A stretch of DNA of 64,000 nt, from the NCBI RefSeq assembly GCF_000302595.1, contig NZ_JH947125.1:828299-892298 (forward strand), written 5' to 3'. The position numbers and the translations under genes were made by a program. Positions 47,137 to 56,021 of the stretch are shown one piece after another. Below the pieces are notes generated by a model, which worked only from the letters and a program-made list of their open reading frames with translations, had not been told where the DNA came from and did no database searches. Position 1 is the stretch's first letter. Each line of letters opens with the position of its first letter. This DNA comes from Pedobacter arcticus A12 (GTDB lineage: Bacteria; Bacteroidota; Bacteroidia; Sphingobacteriales; Sphingobacteriaceae).

Positions 47137-47713
47137 CAGAGAGAAAATATTGAACGCGGTAAAAGACAGTCAGCCAGATTTATTGCCCTTACCCGACCTT
47201 AGTTTGTTCTACCCAAACAACGATTCTGTGGAAGAAAACCTTAAAAACTTTATCAGCATAGCTGAACGTATCGGTGCAAAAGTTTATCAAGTTCAAAATC
47301 ACTCCGAAATCATGACCCATTTAAAAGAAGATCTTGATTTGGAAGGGAAAAGAATAGTTTCCGCAGAACTGGATGCGATTGTTGATGAATATACAGGGAC
47401 AGACAATCATGATTTGGCCGATGTAGAACTGATGATTTTACCTGTCCATTTTGGAGTTGCCGAAAACGGAGCATGCTGGCTGGATGATGAGCTTTATCAG
47501 GAAAGACTGTTGCCGTTTATTCCACAGCATCTGGCATTTATTATAAAGAAAGAGAACATCGTGGCCACCATGCACCAGGCTTATGAGCTGATTGCTGATA
47601 AAAGTTACGGCTTCGGTGCGTTTATCGCCGGTCCATCAAAAACTGCGGATATTGAGCAGAGTTTGGTTTTGGGGGCACATGGACCGAGGAGTTTACGGGT
47701 GTTTGTTGTTTAA
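47129..47713 (+). CDS. lutC: LutC-type LUD-domain protein
   Basis: I use the ATG at 47129 (194 residues), which overlaps the lutB stop; an in-frame TTG at 47096 would overlap much more. It consists of a single LUD domain (VELMILPVHFGVAENGACWL, SKTADIEQSLVLGAHGPRSL). LutC is required for lactate use with LutAB. It is the last gene of the operon, with no obvious hairpin terminator after it. Confidence 0.92.
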   Translation: MTSREKILNAVKDSQPDLLPLPDLSLFYPNNDSVEENLKNFISIAERIGAKVYQVQNHSEIMTHLKEDLDLEGKRIVSAELDAIVDEYTGTDNHDLADVELMILPVHFGVAENGACWLDDELYQERLLPFIPQHLAFIIKKENIVATMHQAYELIADKSYGFGAFIAGPSKTADIEQSLVLGAHGPRSLRVFVV

Positions 47714-47955
47714 AGAAGCAATCGTGAATAACACGTCTTTGACCCAGCGGTTTTTCATAATTATCCATTTATGGAAATCAAGCTGAGGCAATGTATCATA
47801 CTTTTTTTCGGCAGGCTGATATTTGACATCGTTTCATTCAAATTTTTTCATTTAGTCCCGTTTGGATGATGTAGTAACATTTGTTTCCAATGAATTGGTT
47901 TTTGTTCTTAATTAAAGAATAGGATCCTTATATACAGCCCATATTAGAACTATAT

Positions 47956-48315
47956 TTACCCAATTATCTTCTTTCGGTGATTCAATCCCCAATCGGCAAT
48001 GGTTAGGGTAAGGTGTTTTAGCGTTTCCCCGTATGAGGTAAGTTGATATTGAACAGTGATGGGTTGTGTATCTATAACCTCTCTTATGATCAGCTGGTTA
48101 AACTCAAGCTCCTTTAATTCTCTACTGAGCATTTTTCCGGAAATTCCTTCTACCTCTCTCAATAATTCCGAGTAACGCATCGACTGAAACGTTAGGCAGG
48201 AAATAATAGATATTTTCCATTTACCACCGATGATATCCAGCGCATCATGTATTGCTCTGATATTATGCTTACATACATTATTGATTCCTTTTGTTGTTAC
48301 TGTTTTCTTTTCCAT
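47956..48315 (-). CDS. HxlR-family transcriptional regulator
   Basis: A 119-residue winged-helix protein. HxlR features are CKHNIRAIHDALDIIGGKWK (with the conserved N-terminal Cys), FQSMRYSELLREVEGISGKM and LSRELKELEFNQLIIREV. Family members often sense electrophiles or oxidants through that Cys. It is divergent from the nitroreductase gene, 109 bases apart, the usual arrangement for repression of that target. Confidence 0.9.
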   Translation of the reverse strand: MEKKTVTTKGINNVCKHNIRAIHDALDIIGGKWKISIISCLTFQSMRYSELLREVEGISGKMLSRELKELEFNQLIIREVIDTQPITVQYQLTSYGETLKHLTLTIADWGLNHRKKIIG

Positions 48316-48424
48316 GCCTTCAATTTATTTTTGGTTACTCGAATGTTACCATTACTTTTTGTCATAAAGGTACAAATTGTCACTTAGTTGATATAGCTTT
48401 GTAATATAAAATTTTTTAAAAAAA

Positions 48425-49054
48425 ATGGATTTAATACAAGATTTAAACTGGAGATATGCTACCAAAAGCTATAGTAACAATAAAGTTAGTGAAGAAAAAT
48501 TAGATTTTATTTTAGAAGCTACCAATCTATCGGCTTCTTCATGTGGACTACAGCCGTACCGTATATTTGCTATTGAAAATGTTGAGTTGAAAGCGAAGTT
48601 GGGAAACAATTCTTTTAACAGACAAATAGCACAATCATCGCACTTACTGGTATTTGCAGCGTTCAATAGCGTAACAACCCAGCATGTACAAAACTTAGTA
48701 AAATTAACTGCAGAAAAACAAGACGTTACAGTAGAATCTTTGACCGGATTATTTACAACGATGGACATGTATTTTAAAAGCCGAAGCAATGAGGAGAACA
48801 AGCTTTGGGCAGAAAGACAAACCTACATTGCATTGGGTACGGCATTAATTGCATCCGCGAATGCCAAAGTAGATGCTACACCAATGGAAGGTTTTGATTC
48901 GCAATTGTTTGATGAACTATTGGATTTAAAAGGAAAAGACCTACATAGTATCGTGATACTCTCTTTAGGATATAGAGAGGAAGCGAATGACTATTTAGCC
49001 AACGCCTCGAAAGTGAGAATACCCGTTGAGGAAATGGTAACCAAAATTGCTTAA
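48425..49054 (+). CDS. Nitroreductase-family FMN oxidoreductase
   Basis: A 209-residue cytoplasmic flavoprotein of the NfnB/NfsB type. Visible features are the N-terminal LNWRYATKSYSNNKVSEEKL, FMN-contact residues in SASSCGLQPYRIFAIEN, and TYIALGTALIASANAKVDAT followed by PMEGFD. Such enzymes reduce quinones or nitro compounds with NAD(P)H. It is probably induced by electrophiles through the divergent HxlR regulator. Confidence 0.9.
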   Translation: MDLIQDLNWRYATKSYSNNKVSEEKLDFILEATNLSASSCGLQPYRIFAIENVELKAKLGNNSFNRQIAQSSHLLVFAAFNSVTTQHVQNLVKLTAEKQDVTVESLTGLFTTMDMYFKSRSNEENKLWAERQTYIALGTALIASANAKVDATPMEGFDSQLFDELLDLKGKDLHSIVILSLGYREEANDYLANASKVRIPVEEMVTKIA

Positions 49055-49464
49055 ACATTTAATTATTGGAATTTAATTGGAAGCTTCAGCTATTTTATAT
49101 TAAACCATTAAACAGTGGAGATTAGCATGAAGAAATAGGAAGTGTTTACGCATCTACGTTGTTGGTAAAAATGAAATGCTACAAAGTAGGTACAGGCAGG
49201 GTATAAAATAAACTGTATCAAGAGTTAACTACAAACTTTAGATACAGTTCATTATGAATATAGAAGAAGATTTCAATATAAGCAAATGAAACGGAAAGCT
49301 TTAAATGTTCTTTAATTTTAAAATGTATATGTCAATTTGTTGTAAAATAGAATATAGATCTGACTTAATATAAGTTAGATACATTTAATTCTTATGTTAT
49401 ACGCTAATTCAGAGATGAACTTGTTTTTTTAAATCATTAGTTAGAAATAAATATTACAAAAAAA
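49055..49464. other. Gene-free stretch with one hairpin
   Basis: This 410-base AT-rich interval lies between the nitroreductase and MerR genes. A 9-bp inverted repeat, AACTGTATC / GATACAGTT (49211-49249, 21-base loop), may act as a weak terminator. I see no supported gene; short peptide-like stretches are broken by stops. Confidence 0.5.
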
Positions 49465-49827
49465 CTAGCAATGTCCATTCCTAATGTCGTTTATAGCTTC
49501 AATTAAAATATTTTTCACTTGTTTTAGCTGAATAATTCTATCCTCAATTTGATTAATCTTATCACTAACTATCTCGACTTTACTCTTTATTGAAATTCGT
49601 TTGTTAAACCAATTATCTAATAACTTTTTAATTTCGGAAAGAGTAAACCCCGCTTCCTTTGCGCCCTTAATAATCTCGATTTTTTGTAATAAACTTTCGT
49701 CATAATGCTTGTAGTTGTTGGATTTTATCGTTTCGTCTGAAAAACCTTTAAAAAGACCGTAATTTTCGTAGAATCTTAATGTGTGGATCGACAATCCTGT
49801 TCGCTTTGAAAACTCTTTTATTAACAT
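49465..49827 (-). CDS. MerR-family transcriptional regulator
   Basis: A 120-residue protein. The helix-turn-helix begins at the start (LIKEFSKRTGLSIHTLRFYE, NYGLF), followed by IKGAKEAGFTLSEIKKLLDN. A coiled-coil dimerisation helix rich in Ile and Lys follows. A CRNGHC-like metal motif is absent; the only Cys is the last residue. It is divergent from the NAD(P)-binding oxidoreductase gene with a 107-base gap, where the sequence contains repeated TATA-rich dyads typical of MerR-type promoters. Confidence 0.88.
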   Translation of the reverse strand: MLIKEFSKRTGLSIHTLRFYENYGLFKGFSDETIKSNNYKHYDESLLQKIEIIKGAKEAGFTLSEIKKLLDNWFNKRISIKSKVEIVSDKINQIEDRIIQLKQVKNILIEAINDIRNGHC

Positions 49828-49934
49828 AAAATCAAATATTGTTGATAACTAATTTATAGCATAGACTATACTCTATACTTGTACGTTGCAAACATAGTGG
49901 TTAGGTTTGTAAGAAAAAAATTGAAAAAAAGTAA

Positions 49935-50576
49935 ATGAAAAGTATAGCAATAATTGGAGCAACGGGTTCAACTGGTAAAGAGTTGGTGAGATTAGCAATT
50001 GAATCAAATTTCAAAGTAACTGCAGTGGTGCGAAATCCTACTAAAATAGAATTACAGAAAAAATTGACCATCTTAAAGGGAGATGTAACAGATTTAGATA
50101 GTTTAATTTTAGCATTAAAGGATGTTGATTACGTAATCAGTTGTTTTGGACCTACAAATCATAGAAAAGTGGGAAACTTAATGTCTCTCGGTACGTTAAA
50201 TATTGTTAAAGCTTGCGAAGAAAACGGAGTAGCTCGTCTCATTTTTTTGAGTGGTTTTGTTCAATCAAATGGAAATGAATTTTCATTTTTAAATAGATTA
50301 GCCGTCAAGATTTTACAAAGATATTTTTATCAATCATACAACGATAAGGTCATAGCGGAGTCCACTATCAAAAATAGTTCATTAAACTGGGTAATTGTAA
50401 GAGCTGTTGCATTAAATTACAACGTTCCGACCGGGAAATATATGGCTGGAATTAAGTCTAAAGTATATCCGTTTAAAGCTTTGCACTATTCAGATTGTGC
50501 AAAATGTTTACTTGATGCAATTGCTGAAAATAGTTGGAATAAGCAGATAATTAACGTTGGAAAACTGACTGATTAA
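49935..50576 (+). CDS. NAD(P)-binding atypical SDR-family protein
   Basis: A 213-residue Rossmann-fold protein. The dinucleotide-binding motif is AIIGATGSTGKELVRLA, followed by VTAVVRNPTKIE and VDYVISCFGPTNH, and IFLSGFVQSNG in place of a YxxxK catalytic motif. It resembles NAD(P)H-binding quinone-oxidoreductase or flavin-reductase-like SDRs. It is probably regulated by the divergent MerR protein. The substrate is unknown. Confidence 0.82.
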   Translation: MKSIAIIGATGSTGKELVRLAIESNFKVTAVVRNPTKIELQKKLTILKGDVTDLDSLILALKDVDYVISCFGPTNHRKVGNLMSLGTLNIVKACEENGVARLIFLSGFVQSNGNEFSFLNRLAVKILQRYFYQSYNDKVIAESTIKNSSLNWVIVRAVALNYNVPTGKYMAGIKSKVYPFKALHYSDCAKCLLDAIAENSWNKQIINVGKLTD

Positions 50577-50755
50577 GGGTTTCGAAATAACGTTGAAGTA
50601 CAAGCAGCAAGTCAAATACTTTACTGGAGCGCTAGAACGAAATTTTGGAATAAGTAATTAGTTCGAAGACAATCATTTCGATAATAAATAATCAATTAGA
50701 ATACCTAAATAAAATTTGGATATTCTAAAAAAAATTATGAAAACTTCTGTCTTAA

Positions 50756-50800
50756 ATGCCTCATGTCCTTGCTTATTTTAATATCAAGGACATGAGGCAT
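50756..50800. repeat. Perfect 16-bp inverted repeat at the end of the integrase remnant
   Basis: The arms ATGCCTCATGTCCTTG and CAAGGACATGAGGCAT surround a 13-base loop and overlap the last codons of the integrase fragment. There is no T-tract on either strand, so this is not a clear terminator. It may be a recombination scar or site. Confidence 0.55.
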
Positions 50801-50969
50801 AATGCTGCGTCATTTTTATACTGATATGTCCCAATATTTTGGAAACAGTTTCTATCGGCACATCGTTAAGCAACGTAACTGTTGTAGCAAAAGTGTGCCT
50901 AGCAATAGGAGAAGTCAGGTCTTTTTGAATACCACATACATCCGCAATCTCTTTTAGATAAGAATTCAT
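50784..50969 (-). pseudogene. Tyrosine recombinase (phage-type integrase), C-terminal catalytic fragment
   Basis: Only 61 residues remain of an integrase normally about 400 long. The fragment carries the catalytic core SPIARHTFATTV (Arg), ILGHISIKMTQHYA (His and the approach to the Tyr) but breaks off before a full Tyr region and lacks the DNA-binding and arm domains. It is a remnant of an integrative element, 112 bases from a tRNA-Ser gene, the classic insertion site for such elements. No other element genes are visible nearby. Confidence 0.75.
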
Positions 50970-51032
50970 TCTTTAGTTACTCAATTATCTTTTAGTATCC
51001 CTTTCAATATCCCTAAGATAATTTTTTTCAAT

Positions 51033-51064
51033 AAAAAAGCCTTTAAGGTCGTCTTAAAGGCTTT
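51033..51064 (-). terminator. Terminator of tRNA-Ser
   Basis: A perfect 12-bp stem, AAAGCCTTTAAG / CTTAAAGGCTTT, with a 5-base loop is followed on the minus strand by six T. It lies 17 bases past the 3' end of the tRNA. Confidence 0.85.
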
Positions 51065-51080
51065 AATTTAAAATTACTTG

Positions 51081-51167
51081 CGGAGAAGGTGGGATTCGAA
51101 CCCACGATACCGTTGCCAGTATACCAGCTTTCCAGGCTGGCTCTTTCGACCACTCAGACACCTCTCC
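51081..51167 (-). tRNA. tRNA-Ser (anticodon GGA)
   Basis: Reading the minus strand, GGAGAGG opens a 7-bp acceptor stem that pairs with CCTTCTCC. The anticodon arm is CCAGC-CTGGAAA-GCTGG with anticodon GGA. A long variable arm (tactggcaacggta) marks the Ser class, and the T-loop is TTCGAAT. The discriminator base is G; CCA is not encoded, as is common in this phylum. Length is 87 bases. Confidence 0.95.
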
Positions 51168-51268
51168 GTGTTTTTTTGAATGGATTGCAAAAATAGAACT
51201 TTCCAGCTAAAAACCACCATCAAAATAAAATTACATCCCCTTAATATTAGGATTGCTATTTTTGCTGG

Positions 51269-51922
51269 ATGAATACAAAATTTGAAGCTTACCTTTTTGA
51301 TTTAAACGGGACCGTAATAGACGATATGCATTTCCACGCCAGAGCATGGCATAATATATTGACCAACGATTTGAAATCGGACATCACTTATGATGAAACT
51401 GTTTTGCAGATGTACGGTAAAAACGCAGAATTATTGGAGCGAGTTTTTGGAAAAGGACATTTTACCCAGCAACAGATGGATGATTTTTCAATGGAGAAAG
51501 AGCGCAGATACCAAGAGGCTTTTAAACCACATATTAAATTGATAGATGGTTTAGGCGAGTTCTTAGAGAAAGCACACCAAGCTGGAGTTAAGATGGCCAT
51601 CGGTTCTGCCGCTATTCCGTTCAATATCGATTTTATTTTGGATAATTTGAACCTCAGAAAATATTTCCCAGTAGTAGTAAGTGCAAACGATGTGGTTTTA
51701 AGCAAGCCAGATCCTGAAACTTTTACCAAATGTGCAGATATTTTAGGTATAGCCTACGATAAATGTTTAGTTTTTGAAGATGCACCGAAAGGAGTGGAGG
51801 CAGCTAAAAATGCAGGAATGCAAGCTTTGGCAATTACTACTTTACATACGCCAGAAGAATTCCACATCACTGATAACGTAATCAAATTTGTGAAAAACTA
51901 TAAAGGATTGGGTTTATTTTAA
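51269..51922 (+). CDS. HAD-superfamily hydrolase (beta-phosphoglucomutase-like)
   Basis: A 217-residue cytoplasmic protein with a HAD core and helical cap. Motif I reads LFDLNGTVIDDMH, so the second Asp of DxD is Asn. Motif II is IGSAAIP, motif III the Lys in LSKPDPETF, and motif IV VFEDAPKGVEAAKNAGM. The nucleophile Asp is kept. Loss of the acid/base Asp may reduce or change phosphatase activity. A DLNGT form occurs in some Bacteroidota homologues as far as I recall. The substrate is probably a small sugar phosphate. Confidence 0.85.
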   Translation: MNTKFEAYLFDLNGTVIDDMHFHARAWHNILTNDLKSDITYDETVLQMYGKNAELLERVFGKGHFTQQQMDDFSMEKERRYQEAFKPHIKLIDGLGEFLEKAHQAGVKMAIGSAAIPFNIDFILDNLNLRKYFPVVVSANDVVLSKPDPETFTKCADILGIAYDKCLVFEDAPKGVEAAKNAGMQALAITTLHTPEEFHITDNVIKFVKNYKGLGLF

Positions 51923-52120
51923 GATATGGAAAAGCAAACCTGTGCTACTTACAACCGATAGCCCGGTGCTTTGCTATACTCCTCGCCCCGCCCGCCGCAA
52001 AAAAGCGGTGCTGTGGGGTACGCTGTCGCCCCGGTTTATTCAATTTAGGCTTATACTTTTTATAAAGGAAGCAGAAGATTCTCCCCTAATAGGAAACATG
52101 GATTGATAACATCATCGTAC

Positions 52121-52318
<198 letters not shown>

Positions 52319-52436
52319 ATTTTATTATTTCTCTTTCAGCTCCGTGTACTCTGCGTCCTCCGTGGTAAATACTACTCCTACGTATCAGATAAAAGCTTTC
52401 AGTTTGGAAGTTTTTCGATGACTATGTGGTTGAAAA

Positions 52437-53504
52437 TCATGCTATTTCCCCGCCACAACTACTTCCAGCCCCAGCGGTACAGCCATAACAGTGGTTATTC
52501 ACAATAATTTCACGATTCAAAATTTCCTCAAAATCGAAATCATCAATATGTTTTGCCTTCCCCACAAATTTTAGATCCAGCTGTTGGTTAAAATCGCAAT
52601 CGTACATAAAGCCTTCCCAACTAATGCTGATGGTGTTTTTGCACATCAATCCGTCTAAAGTAGAAGGGTTAAAAGCATTCACCAATTCATGCATATAATC
52701 CAGGTATTTATTGGTTTCTAACAAGTAATCCAAAAAACGACTTACCGGTAAATTGGTAATAGCAAACAGGTTGTTAAATACAATATCAAACTTGCGTTTT
52801 AATTGTCTTTTAAACTCCGCTTCCATTGATTTTTGGTCGCCAGGCAAATAAGCGCCAGACGGATTATAAACCAAATCAATAATTAATCCGCTACCTTCCA
52901 CACCATAACCAACAGCATTTAATTTTTGCAGTGCTGCAATAGAATCTTCAAAAACACCGTCGCCACGTTGTGCATCTGTTCTCATGGCAGAAAAAGAGGG
53001 CAAAGAAGAAACTACATGAACCTTGTTTACTTTAAAAAAGTCAGGTAAATCGTGGTACCTTTTGTTCGCCATAATAATGGTCAAGTTGCAACGGACCATC
53101 ACTTCAACACCGGCTTTTGTACACTCTTCTACAAACCATTTAAAATGCGCATTCATTTCTGGTGCGCCACCGGTAATATCTACTTTTTTGAATTTGTAGG
53201 TTTTAATTAGATAAAGGCATCTTTCTAAAGTTTCGAAAGACATATTCTCCTCTTTCCTATCCGGACCAGCATCTACATGGCAATGTGAACAGGTTTGGTT
53301 GCAAAGTTTACCGATATTGATCTGGAAAATCTCCAAGTCAGAAACCGTGATAGAATCTACACCTACTGCTTTTATTTTTTTATAAAAACTTTCATAAGCA
53401 CCATCCTGAACGTCTTTTTGCGATAACACTTTTAACTGATAAAAGGTGCTGTCCAAGGCATTTCCAGATGCTTTTAAAGATTTTGAAATTTGTTTAACAC
53501 CCAT
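52437..53504 (-). CDS. arsS: Arsenosugar biosynthesis radical SAM protein
   Basis: A 355-residue protein from the ATG at 53504 (a TTG precedes it). The radical-SAM cluster motif CxxxCxxC is in GKLCNQTCSHCHVDAGPDRK, with the SAM-binding DITGGAPEMNAHFKWFVEE. A C-terminal Cys-rich tail, NHCYGCTAGAGSSCGGEIA, is typical of ArsS. ArsS is known to participate in arsenosugar formation by adding a 5'-deoxyadenosyl group to methylated arsenic. It is the third gene of an operon whose first two genes also belong to arsenosugar families; the ArsM methyltransferase is not in the window. Confidence 0.92.
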   Translation of the reverse strand: MGVKQISKSLKASGNALDSTFYQLKVLSQKDVQDGAYESFYKKIKAVGVDSITVSDLEIFQINIGKLCNQTCSHCHVDAGPDRKEENMSFETLERCLYLIKTYKFKKVDITGGAPEMNAHFKWFVEECTKAGVEVMVRCNLTIIMANKRYHDLPDFFKVNKVHVVSSLPSFSAMRTDAQRGDGVFEDSIAALQKLNAVGYGVEGSGLIIDLVYNPSGAYLPGDQKSMEAEFKRQLKRKFDIVFNNLFAITNLPVSRFLDYLLETNKYLDYMHELVNAFNPSTLDGLMCKNTISISWEGFMYDCDFNQQLDLKFVGKAKHIDDFDFEEILNREIIVNNHCYGCTAGAGSSCGGEIA

Positions 53505-53507
53505 CAA

Positions 53508-53843
53508 TTACATTATTTTATCTTTCACGTGGTTCATCATCTGCACTCCATAAACTAAGGTGGAACCGGCTTTAATTGCAGAAGCCACATGAACAGCCTC
53601 CATCATTTGCTCTTCATCCGCACCTTTTTGTAAACAATCAGACGAATAAGCATCAATACAATAAGGACATTGTACAGCGTGAGCAACTGCCAGAGCAATC
53701 AGTGATTTTTCCCTTACAGTCAATGCACCTTCTTTGAAAACCTCGGCATAATACTCGAAGAATTTATCGCCCATGGGTTTTTGAAACTCCGTAATGTTTC
53801 CGAGTTTTTTTAAATCTTCTGGATTGAAATAATCTTTTGCCAT
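53508..53843 (-). CDS. Arsenosugar biosynthesis-associated peroxidase-like protein (CMD/AhpD family)
   Basis: I use the ATG at 53843 (111 residues, MAKDYFNPEDLKKLG). It is an AhpD/carboxymuconolactone-decarboxylase fold protein with the CxxC redox motif in QCPYCIDAYSSDCLQKGADE and a conserved His in AVAHAVQ. Genes of this type accompany ArsS in many genomes, with an unknown exact role; a thiol-redox or peroxidase function is supposed. Its stop is 3 bases from the arsS start. Confidence 0.88.
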   Translation of the reverse strand: MAKDYFNPEDLKKLGNITEFQKPMGDKFFEYYAEVFKEGALTVREKSLIALAVAHAVQCPYCIDAYSSDCLQKGADEEQMMEAVHVASAIKAGSTLVYGVQMMNHVKDKIM

Positions 53844-53924
53844 AATATATCTTTTTTTAGCCCACAAAATGGGTCAGTAAATAATATTTGAATAGAATTT
53901 TAATAGGAGTAAAAAGGTTTTCTC

Positions 53925-54605
53925 TTAAATAGAAAACAGGGGAGGACCTTTTAAAAAGGAGGAATCAACTAAGAAAAACGCACTTTTTATTGTATCGGTA
54001 TTTAAACCGAAAGTCGGCTTAAAGCTTTTGATAACGTTTAATAGGTCTTTAATCAGTGGGTTATCAATATTGCTGAATAAGAAGTTACTGGCCTTGTCCA
54101 AATCGGCTAAGGTTTCGAGTTCAATAACATCACTGTTGAATAGAGATGATAAATCTTTAAATGTTTGCTTGCTTTCCCAGCTGATTTGCTGGAATTTTTG
54201 TTGGTTAAATTTTTGTTTTGGGATGCCGATAAGGTAAGCGCCACCGTCAAACGTTGGACCTAAAACTACGTTTCCAGCTTCAATTTGCGTTATGGAATGT
54301 TGTAAATCCTTTAAGTTTAAATCCGGGCAATCATTTCCAATACAAATTACGTTTTCAAACCCTTTAGCATAAATATCAGCGAAAGCGTTGGCTATCTTTT
54401 CTCCAAAATTTTCTCCTTTTTGCTGAAATGTACTTATTAGAAATATATCTGCTGTGGTTTTTTTTGCTAAATCGTAAAAATGATGGGTCAATATAGAAGA
54501 AATAGTCAGCGTGGCTTTTTGCGATGAAAAGCTACCTAAGCTTTTAGCTCTTGCCTCAAAAGCAGGCAAATTTGCAAAAAGTACAATAGCGGTTTTCTTC
54601 ATCAT
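53925..54605 (-). CDS. Arsenosugar biosynthesis glycosyltransferase-like protein (DUF2064)
   Basis: I use the ATG at 54605 (MMKKTAIVLFANLPAFEARA, 226 residues); the longer upstream reading would run across the divergent regulator's promoter. Family features are CIGNDCPDLNLKDLQ (a DxD-like site) and VVLGPTFDGGAYLIGIPK. Members are nucleotide-diphospho-sugar-transferase-fold proteins found with ArsS. It heads the minus-strand operon and starts about 90 bases from an inverted repeat that may bind the divergent ArsR-family protein. Confidence 0.85.
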   Translation of the reverse strand: MMKKTAIVLFANLPAFEARAKSLGSFSSQKATLTISSILTHHFYDLAKKTTADIFLISTFQQKGENFGEKIANAFADIYAKGFENVICIGNDCPDLNLKDLQHSITQIEAGNVVLGPTFDGGAYLIGIPKQKFNQQKFQQISWESKQTFKDLSSLFNSDVIELETLADLDKASNFLFSNIDNPLIKDLLNVIKSFKPTFGLNTDTIKSAFFLVDSSFLKGPPLFSI

Positions 54606-54691
54606 ATTAACTAACGAATATTTTGCCCCAATGGTTTGAAAAGCTATTAAATTTAAACATTTATTTGATAAATTACAGATACGTAAATAGT

Positions 54692-54709
54692 AACATATGA
54701 TAATATGTT
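54692..54709. promoter_or_regulatory. Perfect inverted repeat, candidate ArsR-family operator
   Basis: The arms AACATAT and ATATGTT flank the 4-base spacer GATA. The site is in the 121-base gap between the divergent arsenosugar operon and the arsR-type gene (start 54727), so a bound protein could control both directions. ATATGTTCATAT at 54703-54714 adds a second partial dyad. Confidence 0.6.
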
Positions 54710-54726
54710 CATATATTTGTATTGTT

Positions 54727-55032
54727 ATGGTAAACACAAGAAATTTATCAAAAGAAAAATTAGAGAAGGCAGCGTACATTTTAAAAACTGTAGCGCATCC
54801 GCTTAGGTTATCTGTAATTGATTTGCTTTCTGTAAAAGATCGCATGAGCGTGAACGAGATTTGCATGGCTTTAGCATGTGAACAATCCTTACTTTCTCAC
54901 CATTTATCTAATATGAGACTTAAAGGACTGTTAATGTCCGAAAAACAAGGTGTTCAAGTGTTTTACTCGTTAAAAGAACGCGATTTAATTAAACTGTTGG
55001 ATTGTATGGAGCATTGTGATTGCAACATGTAA
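54727..55032 (+). CDS. ArsR-family regulator, persulfide-sensor-like cysteines
   Basis: The ATG at 54727 gives 101 residues. The winged helix is AYILKTVAHPLRLSVIDLLS, VNEICMALACEQSLLSHHLS and NMRLKGLLMSEKQGVQVFYS. One Cys lies at the start of the recognition-helix region (ALACEQ) and others in the last helix (LLDCMEHCDCNM). BigR/SqrR-type ArsR proteins sense persulfides with a Cys in each of these regions. ArsR arsenite sensors usually have a CxC in the recognition helix, absent here. It is 10 bases upstream of a sulfur-transport gene, so persulfide sensing is my preferred reading. Confidence 0.88.
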   Translation: MVNTRNLSKEKLEKAAYILKTVAHPLRLSVIDLLSVKDRMSVNEICMALACEQSLLSHHLSNMRLKGLLMSEKQGVQVFYSLKERDLIKLLDCMEHCDCNM

Positions 55033-55041
55033 ACCTTATTT

Positions 55042-55836
55042 ATGCATTTATACATCACCTACTTTTTAGCACTTTTTATTGGTTTAGCCTTAGGCTTAAC
55101 TGGTGGTGGTGGTTCGATTTTGACGGTTCCGGTTTTGGTTTACGTTGCTAAAATTGAACCAGTAATTGCCACAGCTTACTCGCTGTTTATTGTTGGCTTT
55201 ACCTCGTTGGTAGGGGCAGGAAGCTATGTGAAGAAGGGGTTGGTCAACATCCGCATGTCGTTTATTTTTGCCGTTCCAGCTTTTATAACCGTTTGGTTGA
55301 TGCGTAAATTCGTAATACATGCCATGCCCGATGTTTTGTTTAACCTTGGTGGATTTGTGCTCACCAAAGATTTATTTCTGATGTTGTTCTTCGCTCTAAT
55401 TATGCTCATTTCGGGGTTTAAAATGGTTTATGGAGAGGCAAAAGATAATAGCTTAGTGGGTAATGAAACAAATTATCCGCTTGTTTTATTGAGCGGAATT
55501 ACCGTGGGTATTTTATCGGGATTGGTGGGTGCCGGAGGTGGATTTTTAATTGTTCCAGCTTTAGTATTTTTTATGTACCTACCCATGAATAAAGCTGTTG
55601 GGACTTCCCTTTTGGTAATTGCGATAAACTCGTTAATTGGCTTTACTGGTGATTGGCTAAATATACCGCAGATTGACTGGAATTTCTTGCTCATTTTCTC
55701 GCTGATCGCATCAATCGGCGTTTTTTTAGGAGTTTATATCAATAGGTTCGTTGATAATCAAAAACTAAAGAAGGTTTTTGGCTACTTCGTTTTTATTATG
55801 GCAATTGTGATTGTTATAGAGGAGTTGGTTTTGTAA
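55042..55836 (+). CDS. TauE/SafE-family sulfite/organosulfonate exporter
   Basis: A 264-residue inner-membrane protein with about eight hydrophobic helices and the family's repeated glycine motifs GLTGGGGSILTVPVLVYVAK and GLVGAGGGFLIVPALVFFMY. Members export sulfite or related anions. It lies 10 bases after the ArsR-type gene and upstream of persulfide dioxygenase-like and YeeE genes. That suggests it exports sulfite produced by persulfide oxidation. Confidence 0.92.
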   Translation: MHLYITYFLALFIGLALGLTGGGGSILTVPVLVYVAKIEPVIATAYSLFIVGFTSLVGAGSYVKKGLVNIRMSFIFAVPAFITVWLMRKFVIHAMPDVLFNLGGFVLTKDLFLMLFFALIMLISGFKMVYGEAKDNSLVGNETNYPLVLLSGITVGILSGLVGAGGGFLIVPALVFFMYLPMNKAVGTSLLVIAINSLIGFTGDWLNIPQIDWNFLLIFSLIASIGVFLGVYINRFVDNQKLKKVFGYFVFIMAIVIVIEELVL

Positions 55837-55950
55837 AGAAGCATCAAGATTTGAGTATCAAGTACCAAGTCACTTTTAATATGGAAAATAAAAATAATCG
55901 AGTTAATAAAAATATATTGAGACGTTTAAATATCCGCTAGACTTCTGGTA

Positions 55951-55966
55951 GCGGTCTTAGGACCGC
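55951..55966. repeat. Short GC-rich hairpin between tauE and the MBL-rhodanese gene
   Basis: The arms GCGGTC and GACCGC around a TTAG loop form a perfect six-base stem, GC-rich in an AT-rich 185-base gap. Without a T-tract it is unlikely to be a terminator; it may be a REP-like element. Confidence 0.45.
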
Positions 55967-56021
55967 CGACTTTAACACACGAAGAAAGGCACTCACATCT
56001 CAATACCCAATACTCAAAAAT

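Noticed and set aside
52437-52490. ArsS as a selenoprotein
   Set aside because: Some family members use selenocysteine, but the C-terminal tail here is encoded with ordinary Cys codons and no in-frame TGA interrupts it.
54466-54479. GCTAAATCGTAAAA, a tenth match to the operator motif
   Set aside because: It lies inside the glycosyltransferase coding sequence and its right half does not continue the palindrome; a chance match in AT-rich DNA is likely.
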